The translations under genes and the position numbers were made by a program. Below the pieces are notes generated by a model that saw only the letters and a program-made list of their open reading frames with translations, was not told the origin of the DNA and made no database searches. 64,000 bases of DNA from Euborellia annulipes. Its lineage: Eukaryota > Arthropoda > Insecta > Dermaptera > Anisolabididae. Of this stretch, positions 54,893-64,000 are shown piece by piece (position 1 is the first letter of the stretch; every line of letters starts with the position of its first letter). Where the stretch lies: contig JAKCPI010004357.1 of assembly GCA_023213315.1 (NCBI GenBank), forward strand, positions 17,211 through 81,210. Reading direction: 5' to 3'.

Positions 54893-56140
54893 AATAATAA
54901 TAATTTGCATATTTCATTTTCATAAAGGGTTAACATTTTATTTATGTATTTTCTTTCTTAACATATATTTGTAAAATTATCCTTTTTTTAATGTTGAATC
55001 CAGAGGGTGATAAGGGGTGCACTTTAGGGTGGTTCTTAGCTATAGGTATGGTTTTCTGAAAGTTTAAAATTTGCCGCACCCAACCCCTAATTGGTGGTCA
55101 GTTTTAAGGGTGGATTAATTAAGTCTTTAGAAAATGATTTAAGTTCGAATATATCCCTAATAAATAAATAAATACAAAAAATAACGCTTAGAAATATTTT
55201 ATTTAATTGGTGGTGAGTTTTAAAAATGTTTAGTTTCTTATATATTGAGTTGTTATTTGTGCGATAAGACGTTCATCCCCCAAACTCATTTACTCCCCGC
55301 CTGGTCATCATTTAACTAAGGTAATGAATATTTTCATATCTCATTTTGATAACGAATTAAATTTATATTTCCTTTTTTTCTGTCTTAAAATATATTACTT
55401 AGGGTATATAAAATTATTCAATTTTTTAGATATAATGAATTCGTGTACCCAAGGGGAAGGGTGAGTTTATCAGAAGGGCTGCAAATCGCCCCTTCTGATA
55501 AATAAAATAGTATTTTCCTTTAAAAATGAAATTTAAAATACTAATACAAAATTATATTTTTTGTAAAATTTTTACATTTAAGGAAATTGATTACTTTCTC
55601 TCCCTCCTCACCCTCCACCCCCATTGCATAGAATTTAGCTAATAATTGAAAATATAAATCCTTAAACTTTTACCTCTCGTCAATGATATAAATAATAACT
55701 GTGATTAACATTTCGTTTTTAAACTATATTATTATTTTTAATAATGTTAACAGAGGGTGGGTGGGAGGGTGTGTACGTTTTCCATTCTAATTAAAATATT
55801 ATTATCATTTTTTATTTTTTTGTAAACTCTCCCTTTCTACAAGCAAAAGAAAAAATAATAATTTTTATTTTTTACAGGGGTGTCTATTGCTAGAGGTCGT
55901 CTTCTCCCTTCATCATCGTCCTTCTCGTTGAAGCATCCCCATCTCAGTGCACTTCGAGCCTTTCAGCAATAGGTGAGTTCTGACGATCAAATTTTTTCAT
56001 TTTATAATTTCATATCATAAATAATAAATTCATTTTCCTGGGATTCTCTCTATTTTAATATCTCGAGTATAACAACCCCCCCTCATTTTATAATATTTGA
56101 ATATCATTTAAATTTATAAAATTCTCCCTCTCTCTTTTGT
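54893..56140 (+). repeat. Module B, copy 3 (exon A missing)
   Basis: Starts inside the A-B intron (TTTGCATATTTCATTTTCAT, AAAGGGTTAACATTTTAT), contains extra sequence of unknown origin at about 55020-55700, then exon B3 and the shared downstream segment. Confidence 0.8.
55878..55972 (+). ncRNA. Candidate exon B3 (95 nt)
   Basis: Acceptor TTTTTATTTTTTACAG ends at 55877; donor ATAG/GTGAGT. Very similar to B2. A frame shared with B1 ends in TAG at its last codon. Non-coding exon or relic. Confidence 0.45.
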
Positions 56141-57140
56141 GGTGTGAGTTTATCGGGAATTTCCCTTTGCTTCACATGAGAATTTAACATAATAAAATTA
56201 TAATTTTTACTTCGATTATTTCAGATAATATATTATTAAAAAATAATTTTTAACTACAAAATAATTACTTTTTCTTTAATCTAAAAATAAAAAATTTCTC
56301 TTTGTTCTGTTACGTAATGTATTGATAGTAATAAGGGTATTTTTTTCTGGGGTGGGGGTGCGTTTTAAAATTAGCCATTTAATCAAATAAATTATATAAA
56401 ATTCTTTTTCATTTAAATTTGAAGAATTCCATTGTATGATAAAACACAGAGAATTTAAAAAAAATTCTTAATCAATCTAATAAACCTCTCAATTCTTCAT
56501 CCCTTGCCAATTAATAATTAAATATTAGGCGAGGGTTGGAGGGGGTAAATTACTTGAATATATACTCACCTATATGAGGCTTTCTCCCGTAAAAAGTACA
56601 TGGTGGGTGAAAATTGTGGTCATATTTGGATTCAGGAGGTCATTTTACTTAAGAATCTGAAGGAATTGTGTCGGGGCTTTTTTTTCTGGCCCTACTAGTG
56701 TAGGCCTAATCTATTCTTATTTTACTTGAATAAGTAGCTTATTATTATTATTTTTTTTTTTTTTAACAAATAAATAATATTTTTGGTGGCTGCACCCCCA
56801 GAGTTGAGAGATAGCATTTTGAGGGGTGCCAGTAGATTTATAGAAATTTTTCTCTAAAATTGTTTACTTTCTTTACTCAATAGATCAACAACTTGAAAAT
56901 TTACAAACGTGAAAGGGATAAACTTTTTTTTGGTCGACAGGTTATAGGGGTTATAGGGAAAGTATATTTTAATCCTCTATTTAAAAATACCATAGAATTT
57001 AACTAGCCTATATATTAACATATATAGAGGTAAGAGAAATTAAAAAAGATAGATTAATATTTTTTTTTAACTTTCTAAAAAAAAAAAAAACCTATTTGAT
57101 TTATATTATGAAAATTGAATTTTTATATTTAAAAAGGATA
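56141..57140. other. Spacer between module B copies
   Basis: Contains sequence related to 49190-49420 (TTAGCCATTTAATCAAATAA, TTATATAAAATTCTTTTTCA) and a family A end fragment (ATATATTAACATATATAGAG) at 57010-57030. No gene recognised. Confidence 0.45.
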
Positions 57141-57145
57141 TTTGT

Positions 57146-57610
57146 GAAAGGATTATGGGATAAATAAAACTATTATTTAAAAAATAATCTTTATTGAATA
57201 TTTAAATTATGTTGTTAATAGAATTAATAAATAAATATTTCTTTGTTTCAGAAGGAAAAAAAATCATCCATGTTCGTCATCATTATTATCAAAGAAACAG
57301 GACTTACGCAATTGGGAATTATTTTTTAAAAACTTTTTTTGTAAAATTGAACTGATACAATAAAACAAACAAAGCAAGTCGTTTAGTTGCATTAACGTCG
57401 AGCAAGAAGCCAGTCGATTGAATTGATCTCTCTGCCTTTCTTCCATTGCGATTCTATTAGTGAGAATAAAACAGCACACACCCCTCAACTCTTAATTAAA
57501 AGGTATTTATAATTTGCATATTTCATTTTTCTTTAAGGGTTAACCTTTTATTGTTATATTTTCTAAGTTATAAAATTATCTATTATTTTTAATAATGAAA
57601 CCATAAGGTG
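57146..57610 (+). repeat. Module B, copy 4 (truncated after exon A)
   Basis: AAATAATCTTTATTGAATAT, then exon A4 and the start of the intron (GCATATTTCATTTTTCTTTA, AGGGTTAAC). Cut off near 57610, where the LINE 3' end begins. Confidence 0.85.
57252..57502 (+). ncRNA. Candidate exon A4 (251 nt)
   Basis: Acceptor TTTCTTTGTTTCAG ends at 57251; donor AAAAG/GTATTT at 57503. Shares CATGTTCGTCATCATTATT and TTGCGATTCTATTAGTGAGA with A2. Frames are interrupted. Confidence 0.45.
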
Positions 57611-57623
57611 GTAAGGGGATGCA

Positions 57624-57694
57624 TGTGACTATTGGTCATTATAGGTCTTCGGACCTTATGCACCCATTCCAAAAAAAAGAAAAAAAAAAGAAAA
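57624..57694 (+). mobile_element. LINE 3' end with A-rich tail, plus orientation
   Basis: GCATGTGACTATTGGTCATT, AGGTCTTCGGACCTTATGCA and CCCATTCC followed by A-rich sequence. Identical family to 12456-12560, here reduced to about 55 bp plus tail. Confidence 0.8.
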
Positions 57695-57986
57695 AGTACT
57701 TTTTTGTCCCTTAGAACTGGCTATATGTAGTGCTACAAAAATGTCCCTTCATTTCCCGCCAAAACTTTTCAAATAAAAGTTGTTCCTTAAAGCCCGTACT
57801 ATCACCTACATTTCGTACATTTTGCCCGTTTTTGCCCCAAATCCTTAAAATGTGATTTATACCACTAAATTAGTGATTACTATTGTGTAAATTCTAGTTC
57901 TTCCTGCGATCATGATTTTTATTGTTGAAATTCAGTTACATAACTTGCTAAATTAATAATTTGATTCCTTTTTGTATTTTGATTAA

Positions 57987-58040
57987 GAACCGACCGAATA
58001 TTCGGTTTCGGTTACGGTTTCGGCCAGGGCGAAAAAAAAT
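57987..58040. mobile_element. Truncated GGTTTCGG MITE end
   Basis: AGAACCGACCGAATATTCGG and TTTCGGTTACGGTTTCGGCC as at 60739; the rest is missing. Confidence 0.75.
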
Positions 58041-58160
58041 TCTAAAAAAAAAGAAAAGTAAAATGTTAAAGTGAGGTGGATAGCTGAGTAGATCTCGTAG
58101 TAAGGAAGAAAGAAAAGAGCGTTTGCAGCTAGGTTTATTTCGTTTAATAATCACTTCAAG

Positions 58161-58194
58161 CCGACGTTTCGGTCAGATATACGACCATCATCAG
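58161..58194 (-). other. CTGATGA...CGAAACG ribozyme-like core
   Basis: On the minus strand CTGATGATGGTC, loop GTATATCT, then GACCGAAACGTCGG. GGTC/GACC is a 4-bp stem between the two boxes. See the finding on recurring cores. Confidence 0.55.
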
Positions 58195-58544
58195 GGCTAC
58201 AATCAATAACAGAAAGGAGCGAGTGAGTTTACAGTCAAAAAAGAAAGAAAATTAGTTTTCTTACATCATATGCGCACAAATTAACAAATAATTATAATAA
58301 GATCAATGATAAAATTAAGAAACATAAGTTACATACAAGGTATATAAATAAAATAAAAATATATAACAACCTGAAGCGTGTCAAAAAAATTCCTGAGAAT
58401 GTCGAATGGCACAATTGAGTAAAATATTTTTTGCAATTTTATAAGGACCATCTCGGACTAATAAATGAACTCATCACTTTAAAAAAAGACGCATTTCAAT
58501 CACCCCACAAAATTCCAAAATGAATGATTTGCTCCCCTTCTTTG
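58195..58544. other. AT-rich spacer
   Basis: No gene recognised. Confidence 0.5.
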
Positions 58545-59100
58545 GTCACATTTTTTTTTTTGCAAAAATGTGGCCAAAAATGGACTCAGCGCCTCAAAGA
58601 ACATATATTTTGATACCCTACAAGAAATATTCCAAAATTTTGAAATCTGCCCCCTCCCCCTAGTACCCCATTTGGTTTTTTCGCAGAAATATTTGTAAAA
58701 ATAGACTCAGCGCGTCAAAAAACATATATTTTGATACCCGACACGAAAAATTCCAAAATTTTGGAATTTGCCCCCCTCCCCCTGGTACCCCATTTGGTTT
58801 TTTCGCAAAAATATTTGTAAAAAATAGACTCAGCGCGTCAAAAAACATATATTTTGATACCCAACCCGAAAAATTCCAAAATTTTGAATTTTGCCCCCTC
58901 CCCCTGGTACCCCATTTGGTTTTTTCGCAAAAATATTTGTAAAAAATAGACTCAGCGCGTCAAAAAACATATATTTTGATACCCAACACGAAAAATTCCA
59001 AAATTTTGAATTTTGCCCCCTCCCCCTGGTACCCCATTTGGTTTTTTCGCAAAAATAAGTTCAAAAATGGACTCAGCGGTTCAAAAAACCCCTATAAACC
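58545..59100 (+). repeat. Tandem array, about 4.5 copies of a 122-bp unit
   Basis: ACTCAGCG recurs at 58584, 58705, 58828, 58950 and 59071. Units share AACATATATTTTGATACCC, ATTCCAAAATTTTG and CCCCATTTGGTTTTTTCGC. The outer copies are most diverged. Open frames here are by-products. Confidence 0.88.
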
Positions 59101-59220
59101 AAAAATCAGAATTTTGGCGCCCTAAATTTGTTTTCTGGCCCACTGTGCGTCGGTTTCTCAGCGGCGGCAAGAGTCCACTGCCTAGAGGCGGCAAAAGCCT
59201 AAATCCGCCCTTGGAATAGT
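59101..59220. mobile_element. Possible MITE end after the 122-bp array
   Basis: Ends GGCGGCAAAAGCCTAAATCC and GCCCTTGGA, resembling the GGGCGGATTTAGG type of terminus; the opposite end was not found. Confidence 0.35.
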
Positions 59221-59945
59221 GAAAATAAGTTGCTCATAAAAATAAAATCTTGTCTACTGTTTTATGATTAATATAATATTTCATATTTTTATTTACCCTT
59301 TGGGAAATATTTAATTTAATTTTTTTTTTTTTTTTATAAAAACATTTTCAAGAAAGAAGATAATAGGAATGAGAAAGAGTGTGTGTGTGTGTCTTAAAGA
59401 GGTTTAAAGTTGAGATCTCAAAAAGGAGTAGAAATTTCTCTTTCTTTCTTTTTCTTCTCTCTCTTTTCATCTAATTGATGTTGAGTAAAAAGGGTTTCCC
59501 TGTTAAGCCAGTTTCGTAACTAATAGTCTGACGTGGCTCTCAATGTGTGATAACAATCAAGTAATATAAAAATATTTTCAAATTATAACTACAATCAATA
59601 CACTTTTTTCTTTTCTTTGAGATTTTATTATATTTATAATGGAAATTTGTTGGAAAATTTTTTTTTTTTTTTTGGTTGATCTATATAGGGTAAAGGAAAC
59701 ATTGGTTGGCCCTTTTTCCCTCTTTTCTACTTAATTTCTGATAAACCAACAAAGCAATCAGCTTGAAAATATTTTATAGGAATCCTAAATTTACAGTTAT
59801 TCTGACTCAATACAGAAAATTGAAATAATATTGAGATGATCGCTGAACTATTAGCAGATAAGAATGACATCAATATACAGCAAGAAACAATGCATCTCAC
59901 ACCCGTGAATTGTTAATGGTAAAATACGTCCATCTGTATTTCATT
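59221..59945. other. AT-rich spacer
   Basis: A (TG)n stretch near 59382-59394. No gene recognised. Confidence 0.5.
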
Positions 59946-59957
59946 AACTATCGATTG

Positions 59958-60226
59958 GCCCCCGGGTGTGGCGTAGTAGGTAGCGTGCCTACCTCCTATA
60001 CCAAACGTCGCGGGTTCGGACCCAGGCAGTCCGATGATTTTATTTAAGCCATTTGGATACCAGATGGCTTAAATAGAAATGCCTGAACCTTTAATAGATA
60101 TATTCATTACAACGGTTATCGTCTAAAGTCTTAAATGGCCTGAGTTGCCGAAAAGACTGTGTGAATGTGTGTGTGAGTGTGAGTGTGAATGAGAAAAAAA
60201 GTGTGAATTTTTTTTTTTTTTTCAAA
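59958..60226 (+). mobile_element. Intact tRNA-derived SINE with perfect 12-bp target duplication
   Basis: The A box TGGCGTAGTAGG (59969-59980) and B box GGTTCGGACCC (60013-60023) sit 33 bp apart as in a tRNA. A tRNA-unrelated part follows, with ATTTAAGCCATTTGGATACC and GGCCTGAGTTGCCGAAAAGA, then a TGTGTGAGTGTGAG tract and a T14 run. AACTATCGATTG flanks it at 59946-59957 and 60227-60238. Partial copies lie at 26980, 34320, 35178, 40540, 54385 and 61930. The T-run end, instead of poly(A), is unusual and could act as a Pol III stop. Confidence 0.92.
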
Positions 60227-60300
60227 AACTATCGATTGTAAATTTTTAAAAAGAAATGTATTTCAACTTGTGTCAATTTTTGTCTCATTGATCATAGGTC

Positions 60301-60335
60301 CTGAGGAAGGGCGCGATTTTCGTCCGAAACATCGG
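60301..60335 (+). other. CTGAGGA...CGAAACATCGG ribozyme-like core
   Basis: CTGAGGAAGGGCG, loop, CGTCCGAAACATCGGC. A 5-bp GGGCG/CGTCC stem (one G-U) sits between the boxes, and AATAAAATT follows shortly after. Confidence 0.55.
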
Positions 60336-60573
60336 CAATCGTAATAAAATTAGATAAAGATTGAATGAAATTTTTGTCTGATTTCTTTCCTGGCTGCCAT
60401 CCTACTCGTATCTGCAGAAAATTGAATATTTTACAGCCGTTTTTTTAAGAAGGCAAAAAAGTGTTCAAAAAAATAGTTATTGGCCCCATAGGCACATTTT
60501 GATTAGCTAGCAACCTAAAACATATTAAATATACTTTTAGAATGGAAATTGATAAAAAATACTTCTAGATAAT

Positions 60574-60672
60574 GAAAAATCTGGTATGATTGCCGCACAG
60601 CACTTAACTTTCTCTTACTTTTGGTAAGAGAATGCTGTTTGTGTTCTGTGCTTGACATACCAGATTTTCTGT
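60574..60672. repeat. AATCTGGTATG hairpin family copy
   Basis: AAAAATCTGGTATGATTGCC pairs with CTTGACATACCAGATTTTCT, and the inner stem uses CAGCACTTAACTTTCTCTTAC / GTAAGAGAATGCTG. The orientation of the inner part is opposite to that at 3616. Confidence 0.75.
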
Positions 60673-60693
60673 GTCGTTATATATTTAGTTTCC

Positions 60694-60697
<4 letters not shown>

Positions 60698-60739
<42 letters not shown>
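60698..60739. repeat. (TA)n microsatellite
   Basis: About 21 TA units immediately left of the MITE at 60739. A shorter TA tract lies at its right edge. Confidence 0.9.
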
Positions 60740-60742
<3 letters not shown>

Positions 60743-61489
60743 GAACCGACCGAATATTCGGTTTCGGTTACGGTTTCGGCCAGTTTCGGCCAAAAATCAC
60801 GGTTTCGGCCGTAGTTTCGGTTTCGGCCAAAAAGTAGCCGAAACTTTCGGCCGGCCGAAACCTGAGTCTGAAAAGATGGAATGAGACTCGCATGCAAAAA
60901 AAAAAAAGGTCAAATGATTTCCTCAGTGGCGGCGCGTCCACTAGGCAAACTAGGCGACCGCCTAGGGCGGCAAAAAGGGAAAAATAAAAAAAAATTTTGG
61001 TTCCGCAAGCGGCACCCGAAAAAAATTTCGTTCCCGGGGGCGGCAAAAATTGAGCGTCTCTAAAAAAAAGGTAAAATATTTTTCCGGACGGGAAAAATTT
61101 TTGGTTCCGCGGGCGGCAAAAATTTTGTTTCTAAAAAAAAGGTAAAAGAATTAAAAAATTTTGGTTCCGCGCAAGAGAAAATGTTTCGCGGGCGGCACAC
61201 GGGAAAAAATTTTGGTTCCGCGAAAAAAAAAAATATCGCAGAAAAATTTTTGAGATCGGGGAAAATTTTAAGGAGGGGGCGGCAAATTAAATTTTTAAAG
61301 TTTTTTTTTTTTTTTGGGGGGGGCAAAAAAATATCTTGCCTAGGGCGGCAGAATAGCTTGCGCCGGCCCTGGATTTCCTTTTGAGGGAGAAAAAAATTTA
61401 GTCTCCCTAAAAAAAAGGTAAAATGATTTTCACGGGAGAGGAAAAAATTTTCGGTTTCGGCTGAAAATTTTGTTTCGGTCGGACCCTAA
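60739..61489. mobile_element. GGTTTCGG MITE inserted in (TA)n, with nested hAT MITE
   Basis: Ends TTAGGAACCGACCGAATATT and CGGTCGGACCCTAA; subterminal GGTTTCGGCC blocks on both sides. TA repeats flank both ends, consistent with insertion into (TA)n. It is split by the element at 60924-61371. Confidence 0.85.
60924..61371. mobile_element. hAT MITE with perfect 8-bp target duplication, nested
   Basis: Ends CAGTGGCGGCGCGTCC and GCTTGCGCCGGCCCTG; flanked by GATTTCCT at 60916-60923 and 61372-61379. The interior repeats GGCGGCAAAAA and GAAAAATTTTGGTTCCGCG blocks. The frames listed on both strands come from those blocks. Confidence 0.9.
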
Positions 61490-61505
61490 TATATATATAT
61501 ATATA

Positions 61506-61821
61506 CAGTAGAGTCCCGGTAATCCGAACCTCGCTAATCCGAACTTCCGGTAAATCCGAACTCTTTTTGCGTACGATTTTTTTTTTTTTTTTAAGAGGAA
61601 TATAAATGAAAATTAGACATTAAAGGAACTTTATTTTATTATTATTATTATATATTTATTTAGAGTTTAATATCACCTACAAGTTTCACGGTTTACAACT
61701 TTATAAATACTACTTTATTATCAAAATTAACTAATTCAAGCTTACAATTCCGGTTAATCTGAACTTCCCGATAATCCGAACGACCCTCGGTCCCAATTAG
61801 TTCGGATTAACGGGACTCTAC
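61506..61821. mobile_element. pogo/Tigger-like MITE, right end cut
   Basis: Left CAGTAGAGTCCCGGTAATCC with repeated TAATCCGAAC motifs; right AGTTCGGATTAACGGGACTC followed by TAC. CAGT(A/N)GA...TAATCCGAAC termini within TA-rich flanks are typical of Tigger/pogo-group non-autonomous elements. The right end runs into a CAGGGGCGTATATAAGG-type terminus at 61822. Confidence 0.72.
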
Positions 61822-61930
61822 CAGGGGCGTATATAAGGGGGGCGGACCCCCCCCCCGAAATTTCCCAAACACATATACATATATAGGGATATACAGACAT
61901 TAACCAAATTTTTCCACAGGATGGAAAACT
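61822..61930. mobile_element. One end of a CAGGGGCGTATATAAGG element
   Basis: A hAT-like terminus followed by a GGGGGGCGGACCCCCC dyad. The complementary end type is seen at 63885-63915 (TATTTATATACGCTCCTG), but the two are far apart and probably belong to different copies. Confidence 0.45.
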
Positions 61931-62065
61931 TTGGATACCAAATGGCTTAAATAAGAATGCCTGGACCAAATATATACATATTCATAATAACGGTTATCGT
62001 ATAAAGTCTTAAATGGCCTAAGTTGCCGAAAAGATGTGTGTGTGAATGTTAAAAAAAATAAATAA
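61930..62065 (+). repeat. SINE 3' part, plus orientation
   Basis: GGATACCAAATGGCTTAAAT, ATAACGGTTATCGTATAAAG, TGGCCTAAGTTGCCGAAAAG and TGTGTGTGAATG as in 59958-60226. The tRNA-like part is absent. Confidence 0.75.
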
Positions 62066-62597
62066 ATAAAAAACAACTTTGGTAACCCATCTCATGAAAA
62101 ACGAATCCAACCTGAATAATTTAAATAATTCTTTTTTTTTTTTTAATTGTTTTTTTTTTTTAATAATAAGATTTAATAATTAATAATAATTTATTTAAAA
62201 AAGAATATTATAAAATCATTATTTTAAAATATTTTTTTTTTTTTATTGTTTTTTATTTTTTTTATTTCCTAGAATAATTTTATTACTATTTTATTTTCAT
62301 CTTTTTAATTGATTCTTAGAAATGACGTCGCTCTCTATTGTTTGACTTAAAGTCGGCTGGTCGTCGAGCAGAAAACAGATCTTTTAAGTCACTATCTTTA
62401 TCTCTCTTGCACTCATAATCTTCTTTCTCTTTCTACTCGATGAATATATCAAACGAAAAAGAATTAATACATTGAATAAGAGAAGTGAATGATTCACGTT
62501 CATTTGAACTAGTTCTTTGTGATTCCCTTGTAAAACGTATTCAAATGGGTTTTTTGCTGACTCATCTGTTTTGTTCTATTTCTTTCTATGGTGTGAC
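62066..62597. other. AT-rich spacer
   Basis: Long T- and A-runs at 62130-62260. No gene recognised. Confidence 0.5.
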
Positions 62598-62986
62598 CAG
62601 AGTTGGCAAGTTTTATCCCGCCGAGTATAATGCACGGTTTTATACATGTATAAAACTATCGCGGATAAAACTAGGCCGATGTATAAAAGGTATAAAACTG
62701 TAAAAAACCAACCCCTCCCCCTGAAAAACAGCTTAAAAGCTTTTCATATTTTATAATGTTCTAAAGCATTGACGATGTTGTTTGCTTTTTATTTAGTGAA
62801 TAATATAATCAAAATGTTAATAATTGAAAAATGAAATTTTATTTGAACTTCTATTCTCGTCGGGTTTGCGCATGCGCATTCAAGTTTTATACATTTTATA
62901 CGTTTAATACATTTTATACGTTTTATACAAGTTTTATCCGCAATTTTTGTATAAAACTGCAAAATCGTGTATAAAACCCAACTCTG
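62598..62986. mobile_element. hAT MITE with perfect 8-bp target duplication and TATAAAAC array
   Basis: Ends CAGAGTTGGCAAGTTTTAT and ATAAAACCCAACTCTG; flanked by GGTGTGAC at 62590-62597 and 62987-62994. Both subterminal regions are packed with GTATAAAAC or its complement GTTTTATAC (about a dozen). The two frames overlapping it are by-products. Confidence 0.93.
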
Positions 62987-62994
62987 GGTGTGAC

Positions 62995-63264
62995 GACGCA
63001 CATCTCTCTCCTGATCAGAATTCAACTCAAATACAGTATATACAGAATAAATAAATATATATCATATTTATAGATAAAAAAAGAGAATTACAAATCATTA
63101 ATTACTAAATGAAAAAATTATTCAAAGATTAAAAATGAAGAAATAGCGATAATTTTTTTTTTTTTTTTTTAATTTTTTTTGGAGCTGTTCCTCAATATTT
63201 TCGAATAAATCGAGTATGTTAAATAAAAATAGAATAAATAAAACAAAAATCTCATGATTAACTC
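62995..63264. other. AT-rich spacer
   Basis: No gene recognised. Confidence 0.5.
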
Positions 63265-63480
63265 CAGCATGAAGGAATTGAGCTATCGGATTGAAATTTA
63301 ATATTTAACTTAGGTACCCTCCCGGACACTCAAAATAAGCTTTTGAACAAAATAGGCCAAAAAGTACTAGTACTTTACTGATGTACTTTTTCAGTTTCTC
63401 AAAATTCCGTCCACCAAAATTGATTAAAATTCAAAAATTAATTATATTTTACACGCTCTTTAAAAATGTATATTCTCTTA
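63265..63480 (+). repeat. Family A fragment
   Basis: GCATGAAGGAATTGAGCTAT, CCTCCCGGACACTCAAAATA, AAGTACTAGTACTTTACTGA. Stops after the AATGTATATTCTC word. Confidence 0.7.
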
Positions 63481-63548
63481 TCTAAAACTTAATCGATTTT
63501 TGATTTTAACTTACGTTAAATATAAAATTTGCTAGCTTTTAATTGAAT

Positions 63549-63976
63549 ACACTAGCGGTTCCCAATCCGTGGGCCGCGGGCTGATTGGAACTGGGCAGCG
63601 GACGAAAAATTTTTTTTTTAAGAAACTAAATTTTTTTTTCAAACAAAATTTTTTGCGTAACATTTTTTCTTTTGCGGAACCAAAGTTTTTCATCCTGCTG
63701 GAAAATTTTTCTCCAGCCGTGAAAATCATACCTTTTTTTTAGAGACACGAAATTTTTCCCGCGGAACATTTCCCCTTTTGTGGAACTGAAGTTTCCCACC
63801 CTGGAGGGAAAAAAATTTTTGCGGAACTATATTTTTTCGCGCTCCGGGGCCAATCAGACATTTCTGGGGGGGGTGCGGGCCCCTCTTTATTTACTCCTAT
63901 TTATATACGCTCCTGTACACTGGGCCTTAGAGTCTTTTTACGGAAAAAATGGGCCGCACATCAAAAAAGGTTGGAA
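63549..63976. mobile_element. GCGGTTCCCAA-type MITE, composite
   Basis: Left TAGCGGTTCCCAATCCGTGG with GGCCGCGGG; right GGGCCGCACATC followed by AAAAAAGGTTGGAATACAC. Such ends are hAT-like (CAGNGGTTCCCAACC). GGAAAATTTTT/GCGGAAC blocks and a second terminus (TATTTATATACGCTCCTG, about 63898) show nested insertions. The minus-strand frame is not a gene. Confidence 0.55.
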
Positions 63977-64000
63977 TACACAGTCACACAGGCAGACCAC

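Noticed and set aside
62485..63025. Frames rich in IKLGRCIKGIKL-like repeats
   Set aside because: They are translations of the repeated TATAAAAC words of a MITE.

Overview
The window looks like gene-poor, AT-rich, repeat-crowded DNA of an invertebrate animal, most likely an arthropod. The reasons are one spliced gene with GT-AG junctions and a poly(A) signal, a CCAAT/CRE promoter, arthropod-style TCAGT initiators, non-LTR retrotransposon remnants (one with a TAA tail, one with poly(A)), a tRNA-derived SINE family, and many short hAT-like elements with 8-bp target duplications. The species cannot be named from sequence alone. Most longer open frames here are chance frames in repeats or homopolymers.

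Layout: 1-3.3 kb holds a 99-bp tandem array, a perfect 115-bp inverted repeat and the 3' end of an RNase H-bearing LINE. 3.3-16.6 kb is a mosaic of an interspersed repeat family (called A here), short hairpins, a 2.4-kb element with terminal inverted repeats carrying a LINE 3' end, palindromes with ribozyme-like cores, and MITEs. 17.9-19.3 kb is one copy of a segmental duplication holding a promoter-like first exon; the second copy lies at 53.4-54.9 kb. 20-36.6 kb is again repeats, ending in a 2.7-kb GC-rich composite flanked by an 8-bp duplication.

The one well-supported protein gene lies on the + strand: exon 1 at 37376-37639 and exon 2 at 38959-39126, encoding 143 residues, with a compact promoter around 37162-37221 and a poly(A) signal at 39449. 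I do not recognise the protein. It has a disordered Thr/Ala-rich middle, a PPxY motif, an Arg-rich block and a short conserved-looking C-terminus.

From 41.5 to 57.6 kb there are two sets of tandemly duplicated modules carrying splice-site-bounded, apparently non-coding exons (set A at 41.5-45.3 kb, set B at 50.8-57.6 kb). Set A is interrupted by a 1.53-kb near-perfect palindrome, and a neighbouring duplicate preserves the empty site. Set B is interrupted by hAT MITEs and by the 53.4-kb duplication. These may be exons of a long non-coding transcript or decayed gene duplicates; transcript data would decide. The last 7 kb (57.6-64 kb) returns to tandem repeats, a SINE with a perfect 12-bp target duplication, nested MITEs and a MITE made largely of repeated TATAAAAC words.
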